Below are positions 44,189 through 52,894 of a stretch of 64,000 nucleotides of DNA, one piece after another (position 1 is the first letter of the stretch; the number at the start of each line of letters is the position of its first letter). This stretch comes from a virus: the IMG/VR virus record IMGVR_UViG_3300017963_000229, positions 1-64,000 of that record. One strand, written 5' to 3'. The position numbers and the translations under genes are program-made. The notes under the pieces were generated by a model. That model was not told the DNA's origin, did no database searches, and saw nothing but the letters and a program-made list of their open reading frames with translations.

Positions 44189-44863
44189 TCAAAAACTAAC
44201 TAATGTAAAAATATAGTCAAAAGTTATTATTTCTTCTGAATTCTTAGTTAAGGTTACATTATTACCATCATCGTCCTTAAATCTTACCCTGCCAATCCTG
44301 CCACGCTTATTATATGATGAAGCAGTATGATTATAAGAGTCAGTATCATTATGAAATAAAATACAAAATCCATTTATATTATCAGATATGCATTCTCTTG
44401 ATAAATATACAAAACTACTCCTAAAAATAATAGATTCCCTGCGAACATCTGACTTTATTGAAGTATTATATGCACCATCAGTCGCTTCTCTAATAAAAAA
44501 TTTAGAAGCAGAACTAGTACTAGCAGAACCTGCAACACCATTGTTGGTTGTATTCCAGTCTGAATACCAATCTTCAGTATAAGTCGTTGTATCAGTATCT
44601 AAAGTGGAAAGATTAATATAAGTCAACATCGAATGCGAAGAAGGAGCATCATAATATGGATATGCGCAATTGCCTAACCCAAACAAAAAATCCAACAAAT
44701 ACCCGGCAACATTATCAAAAATTCGATTTTTACAAACTATTTCCTGTTTAAGTTCAAGCCCTTTAAGCAACTGTCCAAATGTTCCATCCTTAATGGTTTT
44801 CTCGAAATGCTCATCAGAAAAACCACCGCTATCATATTTCTTAACTTCCACAACCCCGTTCAT
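44189..44863 (-). CDS. Paralogue array member 2, virion protein
   Basis: This protein has 224 residues, with CKNRIFDNVAGYLLDFLFGL, SSFVYLSRECISDNINGF and DYIFTLVSF marking its kinship to the array. The start ATG at 44863 overlaps the stop of the 48-residue mini-gene, so the two are coupled. Four related proteins in one place suggest that each fits a different site on the virion or a different receptor; no sequence shows which. Confidence 0.55.
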   Translation of the reverse strand: MNGVVEVKKYDSGGFSDEHFEKTIKDGTFGQLLKGLELKQEIVCKNRIFDNVAGYLLDFLFGLGNCAYPYYDAPSSHSMLTYINLSTLDTDTTTYTEDWYSDWNTTNNGVAGSASTSSASKFFIREATDGAYNTSIKSDVRRESIIFRSSFVYLSRECISDNINGFCILFHNDTDSYNHTASSYNKRGRIGRVRFKDDDGNNVTLTKNSEEIITFDYIFTLVSF

Positions 44864-45009
44864 TAATCTTCCCTCTCGTTCAAATCATCCAAAAAATTAT
44901 CCAATATTTTATTTATTTCACCAATTTTTTTAACAACTATCCTATTAACATCCTGCAATTGATAATATTCATCGATAAAATCATCAAAATATTTTTTAAA
45001 TTCTTCCAT
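44863..45009 (-). CDS. 48-residue helical mini-gene between array members
   Basis: Begins MEEFKKYFDDFIDEYYQLQ; contains IVVKKIGEINKILDNF and ends LDDLNERED; a stop-start overlap couples it to array member 2. It has no similarity to the array proteins and no recognised family. The acidic coil would suit a small chaperone or an assembly partner of the array protein that follows, but this is inference. It is too short for most gene callers. Confidence 0.45.
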   Translation of the reverse strand: MEEFKKYFDDFIDEYYQLQDVNRIVVKKIGEINKILDNFLDDLNERED

Positions 45010-45011
45010 TT

Positions 45012-45674
45012 TTAAATACTTACTAATGTAAAAGTATACTCGAATAATAGGGCTTCCCCATCATTCTTTACAATTTGAGTCAAATTACCATCTTCATCCT
45101 TTATTCTGGCCCTCCCAATTCTTTTATTCCATGTCCACCCCAATGTGGCGTATACTCCACGAAAGTAGATACTAATATTTCTAATACTTCCTGAATTGCT
45201 CTGCGAAGGCACATATAAAAACTTATCCTTAAAAACTATCCTATCTGAATCAATATCCGCATACAGTCTATAATCTTCGATCACATTTGACATAAAATAC
45301 TTGCTACCATTACTAGTATTTACACTACTTTCTACCGAATGAATACTTGTGTTTTTAGCCTGATGATAAGTTTCAGTATAAGATGTTGTATCAGAAGTAT
45401 GAGAGCTTAAATTAATAAAACACATTCCAGCAACATGAGAACTGTGCTCAGTAATTTGTTGATCCCAATTATTCCCTAAATCACCTAAACCAAACATATG
45501 TTTTAATAATAAAGCAGGAACCATATGAAAAATCCGATTCCTACATGCATAATATTGTTTTAATTTAAAATTTTTACATAAAGCATCTGCGCCAAATTTA
45601 CTAACATAGTTAACAACTTCAACATCGCTCATACCGTTTACATCGATAAGTTTTATATCAAAAAAACCATTCAT
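45012..45674 (-). CDS. Paralogue array member 1, virion protein
   Basis: This protein has 220 residues. Landmarks CRNRIFHMVPALLLKHMFGL, GMCFINLSSHT, SDRIVFKDKFLYVPSQSN and LLFEYTFTLVSI place it in the array. It is the first member in transcription order, following the large baseplate-side protein at 45745-48315. A tiny 20-residue frame lies just upstream. Confidence 0.55.
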   Translation of the reverse strand: MNGFFDIKLIDVNGMSDVEVVNYVSKFGADALCKNFKLKQYYACRNRIFHMVPALLLKHMFGLGDLGNNWDQQITEHSSHVAGMCFINLSSHTSDTTSYTETYHQAKNTSIHSVESSVNTSNGSKYFMSNVIEDYRLYADIDSDRIVFKDKFLYVPSQSNSGSIRNISIYFRGVYATLGWTWNKRIGRARIKDEDGNLTQIVKNDGEALLFEYTFTLVSI

Positions 45675-45680
45675 TAATAT

Positions 45681-45743
45681 CTATACCCAAATCAATATTG
45701 CCAATAATATAATAAACAAAAATCCTAAAAAATAAGCCAACAT
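45681..45743 (-). CDS. Tiny 20-residue hydrophobic frame, possible membrane peptide
   Basis: The frame MLAYFLGFLFIILLAILIWV is one continuous hydrophobic segment. It starts three bases after the stop of the preceding gene (GG(W)V-TAA-T-ATG) and ends before the next start. The ribosome site is weak (GGTGGATGGG). It may be a real small membrane peptide or a spacer that happens to be open. Confidence 0.3.
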   Translation of the reverse strand: MLAYFLGFLFIILLAILIWV

Positions 45744-45744
45744 A

Positions 45745-48315
45745 TTAAACCCATCCACCTGGAACGTTGCCAGTTAAATCTATTCTATATATTATTACTA
45801 ACGCTTCATGAGGTGACTTCCTTATTTCTTGTGTTACTCCCCTTTTTGAGTCGTTGGTTAGCCCAAGTTTTGTATTAATCCCCGCACCATTATCAAGATC
45901 TATAAAACTTCTTTTGCCGGCCACCGTAGCCCTAAACCATAAATACCCCATAGTTGATCTGTAGGCTTCTACTCCGTACGCCCTTACTGCCTGATTAATT
46001 GCATCAACAATATCATTCACATCAGTAGTAGCAACCATATTGGGTAAATCATAGTCATAATAAGTTGGGACACCATCAGTAGCAAACCTTAAAGTATCAC
46101 CAGAAAAAGAAACACTACTCATTTGTTCAAAAGCCATCAATGCCGAAACTTTTATCCCCCTGGAAGGATCATTAGCTGTCACTGCCGACAGCCTCACTCC
46201 ATAACAAGCAATTTGTGAAAACGTATATTCGTACCCGTATGCCCCACCATTGTAAATATTGCTAGATTGAGACGATGCACTGTAATCCGCTACTTCTGTC
46301 CAATCGCTATCATCGCCCGGTTTCGTCCCTGTCAAAACATCAATCTTAAACAGATCCGGACAGAAAATTTTATTTTGACCCGACGGAAAAACTACCCTAA
46401 TTCCCGTTAAATTCTTTTGAGCACTCCAAACCCTGCCACACATATGAGGACCCGCCCCATCTGTTGAAGCAAAATATTCACCCAACACAACATCCCCAGG
46501 CTCGTCTGCATCGTTAATATTGTATCCTCCACCATAAAGCTCTGACACTGCATAATTATTTCGATATTGTAAAGTAGTACCACTTGGTACTGCCTCTATT
46601 AAAAATGTCCCATTATTCCCAGATGATATAGTCCCATCATCATTATCATCTTTAGTAAATCCAGTTATTGTAATAAAACTTCCTATTATGCTGGAGGTCC
46701 AACTGGCGCCCCCAATCGTTAATGTAACTAAATTGCCAGCTACCGAAAAATTATCCGTTGTTCCATTACCAAATCCGGCGTCCACCCCTTTTGTCCTTCC
46801 CTCATTTTCTACCCTCCCATCAAACATTTTCGAAGCATTATATACTGTATAAACTCCATCCCCAGCAGCCATAAAATTTTCAGTTACTGTGGAATTAGGG
46901 GTTTCAAAAACCTTTACCATCCACTCGCTCAAGATTGCTTCAATTGTATAATCTCTATTATTGTTTGGATCAGTTGAATTACTAATCCTTAAAGTTTTTC
47001 TAAGATGGGCATCTTTGTTAAAACCATAAGTAGTTGTTAATGCCGCTATAACGTTACTACGCTTAAATGTAATTATTCTAGTTGTAGCATTAATATTGTC
47101 ATTGGCATCGCCAGAAATATCTGAATCAACCTGTACCTCTGCTAATTTACTATTCGAAACATATCCATCATTAGTAATAGTTGTAACCAAATCAGGATAC
47201 GTATATTCATCTAAATCAACCCCTTGAGCCTGAGCCTCATGTTGATAAACTCTATCCGAAATTCCTTGAAAAGTTCCTGCCAACCCAACAATAGACCGAA
47301 CACCTGTCTGATTGTCCGCCTCCCCATTCCCGCAATTTACGCCATAAGCTAATCCAACACCAGTAATAGGAAAATTATCTATATATTTATTATTTCCTGC
47401 CTCGTTTGCCACCCCAGCACTCATTCCACTAACTGTAAAACCAACGTTAGCAACATTCTCAGTTATAGTCCTTTGATGAACTGTGCCTGGTATATCATGC
47501 GTAAGGTTTACTACCCCTACCCCGCCATCAGACGCAGTTATATATAACTCGCTTCCATTGATTTCAGCTATTATAGAATCCTTAACATCATCAACCGTGT
47601 CAGCCCCAGTGTAAGATACTGGCCTTTTACGTTCAGTCCATGATCCATCACTGTCAAATTCAAAATCTAATGAATTATGAAAACCATCATCAATTGTAAA
47701 ATAATCCGTATCTAATAATGATGCCCCATCTACAACATTAATGGTTCCTGTAGACGATGCATAAGTAGTTGTTGGCTGAGCATAAAATATGAACTCGGCC
47801 TCTCCATATGGATTAGTACTACGATACTCTTTTGAAATAGTTTTTAACTCACCAGTTGCGTCGCTTAATAGTACCGCCCGCCTCCCCTCACCTGGAGTCG
47901 TATTATCCGATGAGATTCGATCGTTATATTGATTGTCACTTTCATTAAAAAGGACCTTTTTATCACCAAGCTTTCCATCCGTTGTAGGACTATCCGCCGC
48001 AACAAAAAATGCTTGAAAAGGATTCCTCGTTTGTCCATAAGTAATATCAGAAGGCACATAAGGACCGCCTGGATGACCTTTTAATAACTCATGAAGCATT
48101 CTGGATAATCCACGCTTCGTGAATTTATTCTTAAACCTTTTATCCGCTACAACCCGATTCGAATCTTTAGGAATATAATTTCCCCTCTTATCCTTCTCCA
48201 TCAAATCATGCAATTCAATTGCACCATTTTTCCCAGTTCCCTTTATCCCTCGAGCATCCAAGTTGACAACTCTAAAAGCTCCTGAAACTCCTAAAATACC
48301 TTTGCCTTTATACAT
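45745..48315 (-). CDS. Large baseplate or tail protein
   Basis: This protein has 856 residues. The N-terminal 120 residues are basic and contain ADKRFKNKFTKRGLSRMLHE. Residues about 205-300 read DGFHNSLDFEFDSDGSWTER, a repeated phage structural unit. Residues about 505-590 (GNGTTDNFSVAGNLVTLTIG to ELYGGGYNI) are paralogous to the protein at 8999-10942. It has no enzyme motif. Its place just after the tail protein I/baseplate-J block suggests a baseplate periphery or collar component. Confidence 0.55.
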   Translation of the reverse strand: MYKGKGILGVSGAFRVVNLDARGIKGTGKNGAIELHDLMEKDKRGNYIPKDSNRVVADKRFKNKFTKRGLSRMLHELLKGHPGGPYVPSDITYGQTRNPFQAFFVAADSPTTDGKLGDKKVLFNESDNQYNDRISSDNTTPGEGRRAVLLSDATGELKTISKEYRSTNPYGEAEFIFYAQPTTTYASSTGTINVVDGASLLDTDYFTIDDGFHNSLDFEFDSDGSWTERKRPVSYTGADTVDDVKDSIIAEINGSELYITASDGGVGVVNLTHDIPGTVHQRTITENVANVGFTVSGMSAGVANEAGNNKYIDNFPITGVGLAYGVNCGNGEADNQTGVRSIVGLAGTFQGISDRVYQHEAQAQGVDLDEYTYPDLVTTITNDGYVSNSKLAEVQVDSDISGDANDNINATTRIITFKRSNVIAALTTTYGFNKDAHLRKTLRISNSTDPNNNRDYTIEAILSEWMVKVFETPNSTVTENFMAAGDGVYTVYNASKMFDGRVENEGRTKGVDAGFGNGTTDNFSVAGNLVTLTIGGASWTSSIIGSFITITGFTKDDNDDGTISSGNNGTFLIEAVPSGTTLQYRNNYAVSELYGGGYNINDADEPGDVVLGEYFASTDGAGPHMCGRVWSAQKNLTGIRVVFPSGQNKIFCPDLFKIDVLTGTKPGDDSDWTEVADYSASSQSSNIYNGGAYGYEYTFSQIACYGVRLSAVTANDPSRGIKVSALMAFEQMSSVSFSGDTLRFATDGVPTYYDYDLPNMVATTDVNDIVDAINQAVRAYGVEAYRSTMGYLWFRATVAGKRSFIDLDNGAGINTKLGLTNDSKRGVTQEIRKSPHEALVIIYRIDLTGNVPGGWV

Positions 48316-48334
48316 ACTGTTCCCTGTCCTTACC

Positions 48335-48676
48335 TTAACTCTTTTTCATTCCATAATACTCAAAATCTTCGCCTTGCTCTGAAAGGAGAAGCAAACTATT
48401 TACTCTAGTAAAATCAGTATCTTGACGAGTGCCGGAATTCGGTACTCGTAAAAATTCTTTAAATTGCTTTAGTTTTTCACCTTCAAGTTTACAAATCATA
48501 TCATCATCGAATTCATCCTTCCACTCGTCAAAAATATTTTTCAAGAGCCTTTTCCCATCCTCTGAATATTCCAGAATTCGACCTATCTCGCGAGCTATAA
48601 ACCAGGGTTGTCCATCAATCTCAATCACAGTTAAACTATTGTTTTCAAAATTAAAATGCTTAATCAAATCTTTCAT
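48335..48676 (-). CDS. Truncated BRO-N domain protein
   Basis: This protein has 113 residues. It matches the first ~100 residues of the BRO-N gene at 17615-18562 (MKDLIKHFNFENNSLTVIEI, EIGRILEYSE), keeps LLLLSEQG, then ends EDFEYYGMKKS instead of continuing through the second half of the domain and the C-terminal helix. It has an ATG where its paralogue has TTG. It is probably a decayed or shortened copy, with uncertain activity. Confidence 0.62.
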   Translation of the reverse strand: MKDLIKHFNFENNSLTVIEIDGQPWFIAREIGRILEYSEDGKRLLKNIFDEWKDEFDDDMICKLEGEKLKQFKEFLRVPNSGTRQDTDFTRVNSLLLLSEQGEDFEYYGMKKS

Positions 48677-48725
48677 TTTTCATCCTCCGCCAACACGATA
48701 CTATGAAAAAAACTGACTAATCAAC

Positions 48726-49211
48726 TTACCCAATAGTTCCGACATATTCATTTAGAATCCACGGTTCTTCTGACGTGTAATCTGTCCCATCCCACCAAAG
48801 TTCTGTCACTTCAACATCGAATCCATAAATTGCCGCTAATGTTTCAAACGATTTAACTGTTCCTTTGATAATATTAAATCTTGTTGCTATTTTTATAGCC
48901 ATCCTTTGATAATCATCAGGATTATAATCATCTATCTCCACCCCAAAATTATCAGCTAAGTGCTTTATTAAATCAGTCCTGATCTCATCAGGATTAGATA
49001 ATGTTGTATATCTTTGAATTAACGCTTGCATCTCATTAAAGGACTGAGATATGGCTGTGATAAACTTCTGATACAAGTAATCATTGTTAGCATCTTCCTC
49101 TATATAATGCTCAGGAAGAGACTCATACAACACCATATAAGCCCAATCATCGTGACCAAAAGGACGATCACCAAATGGTTGGTGTCCAAATCCATGCGAT
49201 GTTAAAGTCAT
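48726..49211 (-). CDS. Phage tail protein I (P2 gpI-like)
   Basis: This protein has 161 residues. YESLPEHYIEEDANNDYLYQ, FITAISQSFNEMQALIQRYT and IIKGTVKSFETLAAIYGFDV are the landmarks of the tail protein I family, which is a baseplate wedge component in contractile-tailed phages. It follows the baseplate-J gene, as in P2 (gpJ then gpI). No surplus motif. Confidence 0.75.
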   Translation of the reverse strand: MTLTSHGFGHQPFGDRPFGHDDWAYMVLYESLPEHYIEEDANNDYLYQKFITAISQSFNEMQALIQRYTTLSNPDEIRTDLIKHLADNFGVEIDDYNPDDYQRMAIKIATRFNIIKGTVKSFETLAAIYGFDVEVTELWWDGTDYTSEEPWILNEYVGTIG

Positions 49212-49212
49212 G

Positions 49213-49641
49213 TTATGTACCAGTTATTTTTGTACCATCTTTAAGATATAAGTCATCGTTTACCCGAACACCTAAAAACAGCTTATCATGATCTGTTCCT
49301 ACTCCAGACGCTGCTTGCAATGTTAATGTCCCCGTCCCTGTTATCGGCCTACTAATAACGGCATAAACAGATTGTCCTTCCGTTACTACTAAACTGTCAG
49401 TCGTAATCGTTCTACTTGCTCCATTTAATGAACTAACAACAATTAAATCAGCACTCCAAGAAAACGTATTAGTAGCAAGCGTTAAAGCTAATGTCCCACC
49501 ACCCAACAATGTAATATGTGCATCTTCCCTTAACGCGTAAACAGAAGAATCAATCGAATTCATTAATCCTGTAAAAATATCATTATACGGCTCTTGATGC
49601 TCCGAAGGATATTGAAAACTCATTTTGCTTGTAAAAGGCAT
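49213..49641 (-). CDS. Small beta-rich baseplate-side protein
   Basis: This protein has 142 residues. GMNSIDSSVYALREDAHIT-type helix is followed by a beta barrel-like part (GGGTLALTLATNTFSWSADL, GTGTLTLQAASGVGTDHDKL). It sits between baseplate-J and tail protein I, a position used by small wedge-attached or fibre-attachment proteins. No named family is recognised. Confidence 0.55.
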   Translation of the reverse strand: MPFTSKMSFQYPSEHQEPYNDIFTGLMNSIDSSVYALREDAHITLLGGGTLALTLATNTFSWSADLIVVSSLNGASRTITTDSLVVTEGQSVYAVISRPITGTGTLTLQAASGVGTDHDKLFLGVRVNDDLYLKDGTKITGT

Positions 49642-49659
49642 ATTTTATTTTTCCCCTTT

Positions 49660-52407
49660 TTAATCTACAACTAAGGTTACCGAAGTTCCAGACCCTTTTG
49701 TAACTATTTGTTCTTCTAATATCTCCAAATCTCCATCACTATTAACACTTGGCGGTGTATCTGTCACATATGAATCTGCAAATTCAACATTGGCAATGCT
49801 AACATTTACATATTCATATTTAGTCTCTCCAGCCAACGTAACAACATTGTCTCTTATTGCTTGATTAAATTCGTCCAACCTAAGTGCATCTCCAAAATCT
49901 CTACCCTTTAAAACATTATCTACCTGAGTACTCACCTCGTTTAAAACAGTCGCTGCTGTAAAAGCTTCCTTTACTTTTACCTTGACAGCAACGTCAACAT
50001 TAAGTAAACTGCTTATTCCGCTTACCACTGAAACCGTAACTGTCGCTGTTGCTCTTGTATCTAAATGATCCTTTAATGCAGATATTAATCCGTTTGAAGG
50101 TGCAGTATAAAAACCTGAAACATCGACAGCCAAAATAAGAATTTTTATTATGTTAACTTTGCATTGATCACTAATAACTTCATCTAAGTAATCTTCCAGG
50201 CTAGTTACTGCTGTTGCAACATTGGTCGGAATAACTAAAGCATAAGTAACATAAGTATCACTCGTATTACTAGCTGTTGTTATTCCTGTACAGTTAGTAT
50301 CTATATCATCCATATTTATATCTATATTGTCCAACTCAGTACTAATACTCCCACTGTCAGTTACAACCTGATCCGCGTCTGTTTCAGCTTCATCTAAATC
50401 CAACTCTGCATCTGCCATTGCAGTAATTATTGACTGATTTATATATTGATAATTAATATAAATATTCTCCCCATAGGCAGAGCTGATTCCTTCCGGAGCT
50501 ATATTAAAAGTAATTGCCAACGCCGCCGTTGTATAATTAATCGATCCCGTACTTACTCCTGGACCAGTTATAGCCCCCGCCCCATTGTCAGCTCCATAAA
50601 CCGCGTCACCGTATATCTCAATAATTAAATCATCTCCAAAAATACGAGTTCCTGAATATCTAATTGTATTTTCGTCAATATATTCTACTATCTTACGCTT
50701 TACTCCACCAATTTTTACAGCATTGCTCACATGGCCAGATGTAAAAAATCCAGCTGTAGCCACTATTAAATAACCTGCCGACGTGTCGCAATCGCCAATA
50801 TTGGATGTTTTTATCACAGACGGATTAACCGTAATAAAAAGTGATTTAGCAACCGGAGCAAAGGTTAACGTTTTTGAAAATGCTACTGTCGTCCCATCCC
50901 CCTGGCCTAATATCTCCTGAAACGGAATTGCATTAGCTACAATCTCAGCCTCATCAAGATCTAATTTAGCATCTGCTAAATGATTTTTAATATTTGTAAC
51001 ATCTGCAGAGATGGTAGTTAAAAGAGTCCTTATTGCAGCAGTTTTAATCTTTGAATCAGCCGTTTCGGTATTAATAGCACTCGAATAACTTCTTATATTT
51101 GTATTTTGGGTATTAATAATGCTTAAAAAATTGCTTAAATTCGCCGTCGCCTGATTAATTGCTGCTAACCCCGACTGAATGCCTGCCTCGTTTTCAACCC
51201 CTAAAAGCCTCGTTGCGTTGGCCTTCTCAATCGCACCATAAACTCCATGGCTATATTTTTCTGATAACGTAATATAATCGCTTCTTGATACCGCCCTGTC
51301 CGCTGTTGCGAAATATTTAGGAGCATTAGCCTTAATCGATGCCAACGATTCTTCCGCCGATGCCCCCGATGAGGCTAAAGGATTATTGGTCGTTAAACCA
51401 ATCGTCTGAAGATTAACTGTTATCGAATTCTTAAACGATGTTATTGTCTCCGCTGCAACACTTCCGTTAATTCCACTCCCAGCAATATAGGTTACCTTTA
51501 TTTCAGCACCGTCCGACGGTATATTACCTATGGCCCCATTTCCAAAAACAATAGTTTGAGGATCCGCGGCATAATCCACCATATATTGATCTGTTTGATC
51601 AAATTCTAAAAAATCATTTTCCGTCCACTCCGCACCGTCAACCGTTACCGTTACAGACTCCATCGCTATATATTTGTCGTCCGGCACTGTCGTTAATTTA
51701 AATATCTGGTTGGCTGTTCCATCAGAAGTAAAAAACTCTGTCTTTGTCTCGCCCTCGTACGCCGATATATTTTGACCCAATAAAAAAGTTGTTTTTGTAT
51801 ACGGATAAGAAGCCCCAGCCTGCTCTGCCGCAGTAAATGTTACATCTTGATTTAATTCGTAAATTAACCCATTAGGTGCATTTAATTTTTCACCGGCCGG
51901 AATGGTAATATCAAAACCATAATTCTTGTCTAAAATAATTTCCAAATCAACCGACGCATTAACCATCGGTCCAGGCTTGTATCCTAACAATTTTGCAAAT
52001 CGATTTACGCTAGATCTTAGACGGGCCGTCGTAATAAAATTTTCTTCAACTTGCTTATCTAAATACCAAGACAGTGTGTCCAACCCAAATGACACATACT
52101 GCACTATCATAATTGCCAATTGAGAAATGGCAAAATCATTAAAACTATCCCCATACTGCTCTTTGATAAAAGCTAAAATCTCATCTTGAAATGTTCCATA
52201 ATCTCTTCCAGCATACTTAACACGAGCCAATGTATGCCCAATACGCGTTGCCTCCCTTATTGATGCCCCCGTGTCAATTTCCTCCCACGTTGCAGGATCA
52301 ACGGCATTAGTTCGTATGTAAATTTTATCATCTGAAGTGTTGTAATAAATATAATACTGATCAACACTGGATGGATGAGCGGTTAATTCAGGAATGCCTA
52401 AAATCAT
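49660..52407 (-). CDS. Baseplate J-like wedge protein, enlarged
   Basis: This protein has 915 residues, far longer than P2 gpJ. The J-like body includes VSRSDYITLSEKYSHGVYGA near residue 370 and C-terminal domain phrases. Two insertions of helical type (LDEAEIVANAIPFQEILG, DADLDLDEAETDADQVV-like) and a beta unit ending in STGSINYTTAALAITFNI lie between. The start at 52407 is next to gp25. It is the wedge protein that joins the hub to the fibres, so its extra domains may carry fibre-attachment sites. Confidence 0.75.
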   Translation of the reverse strand: MILGIPELTAHPSSVDQYYIYYNTSDDKIYIRTNAVDPATWEEIDTGASIREATRIGHTLARVKYAGRDYGTFQDEILAFIKEQYGDSFNDFAISQLAIMIVQYVSFGLDTLSWYLDKQVEENFITTARLRSSVNRFAKLLGYKPGPMVNASVDLEIILDKNYGFDITIPAGEKLNAPNGLIYELNQDVTFTAAEQAGASYPYTKTTFLLGQNISAYEGETKTEFFTSDGTANQIFKLTTVPDDKYIAMESVTVTVDGAEWTENDFLEFDQTDQYMVDYAADPQTIVFGNGAIGNIPSDGAEIKVTYIAGSGINGSVAAETITSFKNSITVNLQTIGLTTNNPLASSGASAEESLASIKANAPKYFATADRAVSRSDYITLSEKYSHGVYGAIEKANATRLLGVENEAGIQSGLAAINQATANLSNFLSIINTQNTNIRSYSSAINTETADSKIKTAAIRTLLTTISADVTNIKNHLADAKLDLDEAEIVANAIPFQEILGQGDGTTVAFSKTLTFAPVAKSLFITVNPSVIKTSNIGDCDTSAGYLIVATAGFFTSGHVSNAVKIGGVKRKIVEYIDENTIRYSGTRIFGDDLIIEIYGDAVYGADNGAGAITGPGVSTGSINYTTAALAITFNIAPEGISSAYGENIYINYQYINQSIITAMADAELDLDEAETDADQVVTDSGSISTELDNIDINMDDIDTNCTGITTASNTSDTYVTYALVIPTNVATAVTSLEDYLDEVISDQCKVNIIKILILAVDVSGFYTAPSNGLISALKDHLDTRATATVTVSVVSGISSLLNVDVAVKVKVKEAFTAATVLNEVSTQVDNVLKGRDFGDALRLDEFNQAIRDNVVTLAGETKYEYVNVSIANVEFADSYVTDTPPSVNSDGDLEILEEQIVTKGSGTSVTLVVD

Positions 52408-52416
52408 CTTATTTCC

Positions 52417-52782
52417 CTAAACAACAATTTTATCTATCTCAATTTTTACGTCATCAGCTTCGTTTAAATACTCATAAAACACATCAATAGTAATAGTTGA
52501 TTCGTCAATGACAACATCTATCTTTAAAATATCCACCCTCTTTTCCCATGCACTAATAGCCCTGTACACTTCCTCTTTTATTTTTACTATTGTCAGCTCG
52601 TTATTATTATCAAATAATAGTCTATAAATCAAACTTCCGTAAGTTGGCTCCCTTATCCTCTCGCCCATCCTAGTCTTGATTATCTGAATTATAGAACCTT
52701 TGACTACGTTTCGATCATAATCTGCCGAGGGTATACCATCATCCCCTTTGCGCCATGGAAAAGAAATCCCATATAAACCCAT
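52417..52782 (-). CDS. Baseplate wedge protein, gp25/GpW family
   Basis: This protein has 121 residues. MGERIREPTYGSLIYRLLFD at about 38-57 and AISAWEKRVDILKIDVVID at about 75-92 are the gp25-family landmarks. In contractile tails this protein joins sheath, wedge and hub. It is coupled with the J-like protein and preceded by the conserved promoter-like motif. Full length for the family. Confidence 0.82.
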   Translation of the reverse strand: MGLYGISFPWRKGDDGIPSADYDRNVVKGSIIQIIKTRMGERIREPTYGSLIYRLLFDNNNELTIVKIKEEVYRAISAWEKRVDILKIDVVIDESTITIDVFYEYLNEADDVKIEIDKIVV

Positions 52783-52830
52783 TGAGAAACCCTTAAAATA
52801 TTTAGATTTTTACACACATTCTAATAGACG

Positions 52831-52862
52831 ATAGCATAAAATGATAAGAAAATCAACTAGAT
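52831..52862 (-). promoter_or_regulatory. Conserved intergenic motif copy C
   Basis: Minus-strand core TTGATTTTCTTAT, CA, TTTTATG, C, TAT. It lies 49 bp upstream of the gp25 start. Its upstream flank ATATCCAAGCAATCTAG is shared exactly with copy D at 53508-53539, so C and D are duplicates of a longer block. Confidence 0.55.
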
Positions 52863-52894
52863 TGCTTGGATATTTGTTTTTAGAAAAAAAAGAT

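Noticed and set aside
44183-44192. TTG start at 44192 for array member 3
   Set aside because: Adds only three residues and has no better ribosome site than the ATG at 44183.
52831-52870. MotA-box-type middle promoter at the motif copies
   Set aside because: The core does not contain a T4 MotA box at the right distance from a -10; the CAAGCAATC flank occurs only in two of four copies.
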